Of a stretch of DNA of 64,000 nt, positions 59,421 to 64,000 are shown piece by piece. Each line of letters opens with the position of its first letter. Position 1 is the stretch's first letter. The DNA is from Paraburkholderia antibiotica (GTDB lineage: Bacteria; Pseudomonadota; Gammaproteobacteria; Burkholderiales; Burkholderiaceae): contig NZ_JABBFZ010000019.1 in assembly GCF_012927125.1 (NCBI RefSeq), forward strand, positions 62,001-126,000, written 5' to 3'. The notes under the pieces were generated by a model. That model had not been told where the DNA came from. It worked only from the letters and a program-made list of their open reading frames with translations, and made no database searches. Made by a program: the position numbers and the translations under genes.

Positions 59421-60095
59421 TCATTCGCTCGAGGAATCGACCGGTAATTCAGCGCTGTCGTGCTTGGTAGGCCGTTGCACCGCCCGCACGAGGCCGCTAC
59501 CGCCACCGCCGCAGAAGAACAACTCCGCGCCATTCGATTCGAGCCCGGAGACACCCGTGCCGGCCGGCATCTCGATGCTTTCCAGCACCTCGCCGGTGCG
59601 CGGATCGATATGCCTCAGCTCGCTCTCGTCGTCTTCCCACGTGCCGTGCCAAAGCTCGCCGTCGACCCACGTGATACCGGTCACGAAGCGATCGGATTCG
59701 ATCGTGCGCAACACCGCGCCGGTGTCGGGATCGATCTGGTAAATCTTTCGTTCGGGATACTGACCAACCCACAGCGAGCCCTCCGCCCACGTCAGTCCCG
59801 AGTCTCCGCCATTGCCGGGCGCGGGAATCGTCGCGAGCACGCGGCCGCTTTGCGGATCGATCTTCTGGATGCGGCCGTGCGCGATCTGGAACAGATGCTC
59901 GCCGTCGAAGGCGGTGCCCGCATCGGCCTCCACCGCAAGCGAGCGCAAGGTCGCGCCGCTCGCCGGATCGAGCGCGTCGAGCCGTTCGCCGGTCGCGATC
60001 CACACGTAGCGGCCGTCGTAGCTGACCCCATGCACTTTGTCGACGCCCGCAAAGGGACCATAGATGCGGACGATTCTGGCGGCTGATCGGTTCAT
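59421..60095 (-). CDS. Beta-propeller (Vgb/YncE-like) protein
   Basis: A 224-residue protein built from about five short propeller blades, each with a pattern such as GRYVWIATGERLDALDPASG, GRIQKIDPQSGRVLATIPAP, GSLWVGQYPERKIYQIDPDT and GELWHGTWEDDESELRHIDP. No signal peptide is seen, so it is cytoplasmic. Virginiamycin-B lyase and glutamine-cyclotransferase-like proteins share this repeat, but catalytic residues cannot be assigned. ATG 60095 has AGGA eight bases upstream and lies 14 bases after the upstream regulator gene, with which it is co-transcribed. Confidence 0.75.
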   Translation of the reverse strand: MNRSAARIVRIYGPFAGVDKVHGVSYDGRYVWIATGERLDALDPASGATLRSLAVEADAGTAFDGEHLFQIAHGRIQKIDPQSGRVLATIPAPGNGGDSGLTWAEGSLWVGQYPERKIYQIDPDTGAVLRTIESDRFVTGITWVDGELWHGTWEDDESELRHIDPRTGEVLESIEMPAGTGVSGLESNGAELFFCGGGGSGLVRAVQRPTKHDSAELPVDSSSE

Positions 60096-60109
60096 GACGG
60101 TCATCCTAA

Positions 60110-61369
60110 TCAGGAATGAAACGGAGCAGGGAGTAACAAAGCCGTCGCGAATCCGGCGGCGGGCGGCGTCATCCAGCGACGCGCGCGGCCATCGCCCACC
60201 GGCTGCACCTTGCCGGCCGCCGCGAGCGAATCGAGCGCGCGCTGCACGGTGCGCTGGCTCGCGCCGAGCACGAGCGCAAGCGCCGAACTCGACCACGATT
60301 CGCCGTCGGCCAGAAACGCGAGCACCGCCGCGTGCTCGCCGTCGACGGGCGGCGCGAGCACGACGACCTCGCCTGCGTGACGCGGCTCCAGCACAAAACC
60401 GCGCTGCGTCGCGCCGACGCCCGCGAGCGTGCCGAGTGCCGCGCGCAAGCGGCCGATCTCGACGCGCAAGCGCGCGCGGTGCGATTCGTCGGCGCGTTTC
60501 GCGCGAAACGTACGCGCGATCAGCGTGTCGCGCGGCACGTCGTCGGGCCACGCTTCGGCCAGCAGGCGCGCCAGCGCGAACAGCACTGGACGGCTCGCCA
60601 GCATCACCGTCGCGTTCACATCGTGGATCGCGTAGCGGCAGGCGTCGACGATCAGCGTGCGCTGCGTCGGCTGCATGGGATGTGCCGGCTGCTCAGCCTC
60701 GTTCGATGCAAGCAGCTTCTCGACCTCGTCGAGCAGCACGAGCCGCTGTTCGCCACGCGCGATCACCCGTGCAGCCGGTTTGCGCAACGCCAGCAACGCG
60801 TTGTCCACTTCCGCGCGCAGCGCTGGAATGCCCGCCTCGCGCGCCGCGCGTGCAGCCCGCGCAAGCGCCGCGTGCGCGGCCCGACTACGCAGACGCCGCA
60901 ACGCAACACCCGCGACCACCAACTCATGCGCGGCCCGCAACGCGGACGGAAACAGCCTGGGATCGAGCGCCGCGAGTCTGCGCTCGGCTTCGTCGATACG
61001 GCCGATCAGCAGCAAACGCCGCGCCGCCAGATAACGCGCATGCGCGGCATTCACGCGGTCGCCGTGCGCGTCGAGCGTCGCGGTGGCGGCATCGAGCGCT
61101 TTGGCGGGCCACGCGAGATCGCGCGACGCCAGCGCAATCTCCGCTTCGGCGACCACGCACCTCGCGCGCGCCACCGCCTCCTTGGCGCCGAAGCCGCGCG
61201 CGGCGTCGCGCAGCAGCGCCTTGGCGCGTACGAAATCGCCGAGCTGCGCCATCGCGATGCCGCGCAAGGCGAGCGCCGGCGCATCGTCGCGCAACGCGAC
61301 GCGGTCGAGCGCGCCGAGCGGATCGCCGGCCGCGAGCGCGCGCGCCGCCGTGGCGATCAACGCGTCCAT
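60110..61369 (-). CDS. Helical-repeat winged-helix transcriptional regulator
   Basis: A 419-residue protein whose N-terminal 200 residues are Ala/Arg-rich helices in pairs, like TPR repeats. A winged-helix domain follows (about 255-335; RPVLFALARLLAEAWPDDVP, DTLIARTFRAKRADESHRAR), resembling the OmpR/SARP-type DNA-binding fold. A second helix-turn-helix is near the C-terminus (SSALALVLGASQRTVQRALD, about 375-394). ATG 61369 or GTG 61372 starts it. It is divergent from DUF899 and followed by the propeller gene. Family assignment is by general architecture. Confidence 0.7.
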   Translation of the reverse strand: MDALIATAARALAAGDPLGALDRVALRDDAPALALRGIAMAQLGDFVRAKALLRDAARGFGAKEAVARARCVVAEAEIALASRDLAWPAKALDAATATLDAHGDRVNAAHARYLAARRLLLIGRIDEAERRLAALDPRLFPSALRAAHELVVAGVALRRLRSRAAHAALARAARAAREAGIPALRAEVDNALLALRKPAARVIARGEQRLVLLDEVEKLLASNEAEQPAHPMQPTQRTLIVDACRYAIHDVNATVMLASRPVLFALARLLAEAWPDDVPRDTLIARTFRAKRADESHRARLRVEIGRLRAALGTLAGVGATQRGFVLEPRHAGEVVVLAPPVDGEHAAVLAFLADGESWSSSALALVLGASQRTVQRALDSLAAAGKVQPVGDGRARRWMTPPAAGFATALLLPAPFHS

Positions 61370-61537
61370 CACGCGTGCGGACGCGCGTTGCGCGTCGATG
61401 CATCAAGCGAATCCCGCCACACTTGTCACTCCCGCCCGTTGGTTGCCCGGTACTAATCTAGCACGACCATCAACCGTCACCGATACCGTCGCGGCACAGG
61501 CTCGCGCGGCACGGCACGACTCACGGAGGGACCCGAA

Positions 61538-62299
61538 ATGACGACGCATACGACCGGAACGCGCGAACAGTGGCTCGATGCGCGACGCGCGCTGCTCGAC
61601 GCGGAAAAAGCTCACACGCGACGCGGCGACGAACTCGCGCGACAACGCCAGGACTTGCCGTGGGTGCGAGTCGACAAGACCTATCGCTTCGACACGGAAG
61701 AAGGCAGCGCGTCGCTCGCCGAGCTGTTCAAAGGGCGCTCGCAACTGCTGGTCTACCACTTCATGTTCGGCCCCGACTACAAGGCGGGCTGCCCGTCATG
61801 CTCGGCGCTCGCGGATGGTTTCGACGGCTTCGCGGTGCATCTCGCGCATCACGACGTGATGCTGATGGCGGTATCGCGCGCGCCGCTCGCGAAGCTGCGG
61901 GAATACAAACTGCGGATGGGCTGGCGGTTCCCGTGGGCATCGTCGGCGGGTGGCGATTTCAACTTCGACTTCAACGTCGCGTTCACCGAAGAACAGCAGC
62001 GCCAACACGAGATCGAGTACAACTACGCGCGCAACGGTCACGCGATGGACGCGACGCCGACCCCGGAGCCCGTCGCGCAGTTCGCGGCGACCTGCGGCAC
62101 CGACGCGGCCACCTATGCGCGCGACCGTCCCGGTATGAGCGCGTTCGTGCTCGAAGACGGCGTCGTCTATCACACGTATTCGACCTACGCGCGCGGCGTC
62201 GATGGGCTGTGGGGCATGTACCAGTGGCTCGATCGCGCGCCGAAGGGACGCAACGAGACCGGCATCTGGTGGCGCCGTCACGACGAGTACGAACGGTGA
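61538..62299 (+). CDS. DUF899 thioredoxin-like protein
   Basis: A 253-residue DUF899 protein with a thioredoxin-like fold. LLVYHFMFGPDYKAGCPSCSA (about 69-88) includes a C-x-x-C pair in the usual family position, and MAVSRAPLAKLREYKLRMGWRF and SSAGGDFNFDFNVAF are strongly conserved family blocks. The first about 40 residues are a helical lead. ATG 61538 has GGAGGGA upstream. It overlaps the next gene by one base (TGATG). A disulphide- or peroxide-related role is likely, but the substrate is not known. Confidence 0.88.
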   Translation: MTTHTTGTREQWLDARRALLDAEKAHTRRGDELARQRQDLPWVRVDKTYRFDTEEGSASLAELFKGRSQLLVYHFMFGPDYKAGCPSCSALADGFDGFAVHLAHHDVMLMAVSRAPLAKLREYKLRMGWRFPWASSAGGDFNFDFNVAFTEEQQRQHEIEYNYARNGHAMDATPTPEPVAQFAATCGTDAATYARDRPGMSAFVLEDGVVYHTYSTYARGVDGLWGMYQWLDRAPKGRNETGIWWRRHDEYER

Positions 62300-63243
62300 T
62301 GGACGCGTTCGTGCGAGTTGGTCGCGTTGTTGGTGCTGGTCGGGTTGTTCGTGTGGTGGGGGCCGTTCGTGTCGTTCGTGCTGTTCGTGCTGTTCGTGCT
62401 GTTCGTGCATCGGGTGAGGAGCGGGCTGTGCGGCAACGCACGGCGCGCTCCGGGTTCGGGTTCGTCGGGGTCTGCGCGCTGCTGCTTGTGCTGTTCGTGC
62501 TATTCGCCGCCGGCGTCGCGGCGACGTTCGCACAGAATGCGTCGATGGTGTCGATGGGCGAGTTGCCGATGCCCGGCGGCGGCTCGATCTCGATGATGTG
62601 GATGCCGACATGCGGCAAGACATGGGCTCGCGCGACGGCATCGTTCGTCGGCATGTGGATCGCGATGATGGCGGCGATGATGCTGCCTTCGCTGGCCGCG
62701 ATGCTGTTGCGCTATTGCGAGGCAATCGGCTCGCGGGTGCAGGCCGGGCGCCTGGCCGTACTGACGATGCTCGTCGCCAGCGGGTATGCGGTTGTATGGA
62801 CTGGGCTCGGCGTGGTCGTCTTTGCGCTGGGCGCCGCGCTGGCGGAGCTTGAATGGCGATGGCAAGCGTTCACTCAGATCGTTCCGCTGACGGCCGGTCT
62901 CGTTGTAGTAGTCGGCGGTGCGATGCAATTCAGCGCGTGGAAGGCCCGTCATCTCACCCACTGCCGGACGATGCCGGGTCCCGCCACTCACGTCGCCACC
63001 GACCCTGCAAGCGCCTGGCGGCATGGGCTGCGGCTCGGCATCGATTGTTGCTGCTCATGTGCCGGCCTCACGGCGGTGCTGGTCGTCGTCGGTATGACGG
63101 ACTTGCGGATGATGGCCGCGGTGACAGTCGCGATCACCGCCGAGCGGCTCGTTCCGGGCGGAGCGCGCATCGCGCGGGCAAGCGGGGGGATGGCCGTCGG
63201 CGGCGGATTGCTGCTGATCGCGCGGGCTGTGTCAGTAGCCTAG
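62299..63243 (+). CDS. DUF2182 metal-binding membrane protein
   Basis: A 314-residue protein whose recognisable part begins near residue 53 with a first hydrophobic helix. WIAMMAAMMLPSLAAMLLRY (about 118-137), HCRTMPG and GIDCCCSCAGLTAVLVVVGMTDL (about 249-271) are DUF2182 signatures and rich in Met/Cys/His, hence the 'predicted metal-binding' label. The first 40 residues are an odd Val-Arg-Ala repeat from five 9-bp units (62365-62409); the true start may be later, or the frame may have shifted, because another frame there reads as a membrane helix. Start ATG 62299 overlaps the DUF899 stop. Confidence 0.8.
   Translation: MDAFVRVGRVVGAGRVVRVVGAVRVVRAVRAVRAVRASGEERAVRQRTARSGFGFVGVCALLLVLFVLFAAGVAATFAQNASMVSMGELPMPGGGSISMMWMPTCGKTWARATASFVGMWIAMMAAMMLPSLAAMLLRYCEAIGSRVQAGRLAVLTMLVASGYAVVWTGLGVVVFALGAALAELEWRWQAFTQIVPLTAGLVVVVGGAMQFSAWKARHLTHCRTMPGPATHVATDPASAWRHGLRLGIDCCCSCAGLTAVLVVVGMTDLRMMAAVTVAITAERLVPGGARIARASGGMAVGGGLLLIARAVSVA
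62365..62409. repeat. Five 9-bp tandem repeats (GTTCGTGCT)
   Basis: Five units of 9 bases differing only in the last two positions, in-frame in the DUF2182 gene and encoding Val-Arg-Ala (Val in the first unit). Confidence 0.9.
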
Positions 63244-63456
63244 AAAAGCCTTGGCAGTCCCTTTGGTCCTTTGCCAGCCCCGATCCCTTCGGAATCTGAC
63301 GCTCATCGGCCGACCCATCTCGAAATTGTTTTAGTTTTCGAAACAGTGAGTTCGGAAATTAGGTATTTACCCTAGTTTCGTCTCCCCCTAGACTGTCATC
63401 ACTGCAGCAAACAAGTGAGTTTGCAGCCAAACAAGATAAATCTGGAGGTAGTCATC

Positions 63457-63723
63457 ATGAAGTCGCTCGTTCAAGCCGTCGTTATCGCCGCTACCCTTGC
63501 TGCTCCGGTTGCTGTGTTCGCCCAATCGAACCAGCCGCTGACCCGCGCGCAAGTCCGCGAAGAACTGATCCAGATCGAAAAGGCCGGCTACAACCCGGCA
63601 CGTTCGAACCCGAACGAATATCCGGCGAACATCCAGGCTGCTGAAGCCCGCGTCGCAGCGCAAAACAGCGCAGTGGGCGGCGTGACCAGCGGTTCGTCGC
63701 AGCAAGGCCACGCTGCTGAATAA
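63457..63723 (+). CDS. DUF4148 secreted protein
   Basis: An 88-residue protein of the DUF4148 family, common in several copies in Burkholderiales. A Sec signal peptide (cleavage near 23, VFA) precedes the domain QPLTRAQVREELIQIEKAGY, NPARSNPNEYPANIQAAEAR, followed by a short Gly/Ser-rich tail. ATG 63457 has GGAGG eight bases upstream. The function is unknown; a periplasmic location is expected. Two hairpins follow the gene. Confidence 0.93.
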   Translation: MKSLVQAVVIAATLAAPVAVFAQSNQPLTRAQVREELIQIEKAGYNPARSNPNEYPANIQAAEARVAAQNSAVGGVTSGSSQQGHAAE

Positions 63724-63758
63724 GCGTCGCTAGCTGGAAAAGTTGCTGTAGCAGTACC

Positions 63759-63790
63759 TGCCGGAGCGCTTCGCCGTTAGTGCTCCGGCA
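63759..63790 (+). terminator. Hairpin after the DUF4148 gene
   Basis: TGCCGGAGC (63759-63767) pairs with GCTCCGGCA (63782-63790). The loop is 14 bases and T-run support is weak. Confidence 0.4.
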
Positions 63791-63799
63791 GCTTCCCCT

Positions 63800-63839
63800 A
63801 CTGGCCCGCCATCGCGGTTGAATGCGATGGCGGGCCAGT
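63800..63839. terminator. 16-bp perfect hairpin
   Basis: 63800-63815 pairs perfectly with 63824-63839 over an 8-base loop, followed by TCCGTTT. It probably ends transcription from the DUF4148 gene. A 13-bp direct repeat (GGGGGTTTGGTTT, twice) follows at about 63845-63871. Confidence 0.55.
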
Positions 63840-64000
63840 TCCGTTTGGGGGTTTGGTTTGGGGGTTTGGTTTGCGTGGGCGGTTAGCGAAGCTTGCGTTT
63901 CGCCGACCCTGCATCTAACGATGCGTTAGCGGCAGCGAAAGCCAACGCCTATCGCGTCATGTCAACGCTTCGTCCTCGAAGCGCGCCCGGATAACCGCTA

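Overview
The window looks like a chromosomal stretch of a beta-proteobacterium of the Burkholderiales, most likely Paraburkholderia or a close relative. This rests on high GC with strong third-position GC bias, a Burkholderia-type general porin, a DUF4148 secreted protein, many LysR/IclR/GntR-controlled catabolic operons, and ESPR-type autotransporter targeting. No rRNA, tRNA or CRISPR array was recognised.

Layout. 1-3100: the end of an MFS transporter, an outer-membrane porin and a sulfatase, with a TTTCCCC heptamer repeat in front of the sulfatase. 3.3-6.6 kb: a self-sufficient CYP116B-type P450-reductase fusion, divergent from an IclR regulator. 6.7-9.5 kb: a lipoprotein GH28 polygalacturonase with its terminator. 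10.1-13.0 kb: a LysE exporter, a PPC/DUF296 protein, a Mu-like baseplate remnant and two orphan genes. 13.0-17.9 kb: a tightly overlapping operon (PanE-like, VOC, MaoC, CaiB, AroE-like) facing a LysR gene. 17.9-18.7 kb: an ArsR/SRPBCC pair. 18.9-23.9 kb: a GntR-ABC uptake-gamma-glutamyltransferase operon. 24.3-26.5 kb: a periplasmic catalase and an ankyrin lipoprotein. 26.6-27.7 kb: an AT-rich stretch and a transposase N-terminal fragment.

27.8-48.6 kb is the most striking part: an RcsC-like hybrid kinase divergent from an RcsB-like regulator, then a giant 4701-residue autotransporter adhesin, then a stand-alone receiver paralogous to the RcsB-like receiver, then an EAL phosphodiesterase. The adhesin passenger holds a Chlamydia-Pmp-like N-terminal part and nine ~366-residue units repeating every 1098 bp, partly identical in DNA. 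The locus could be a surface-adhesion module under phosphorelay and c-di-GMP control; that linkage is inference from position.

49.3-53.4 kb: DUF2252, DUF190, an amino-acid binding protein and an OmpA-like lipoprotein. 53.7-59.3 kb: a seven-gene Mrp/Mbh-type cation-proton antiporter operon whose last gene fuses two antiporter modules. 59.4-63.7 kb: a beta-propeller protein with a winged-helix regulator, a DUF899/DUF2182 pair and a DUF4148 protein.

Nearly all reading frames antisense to these genes are open because of GC bias and are not annotated.
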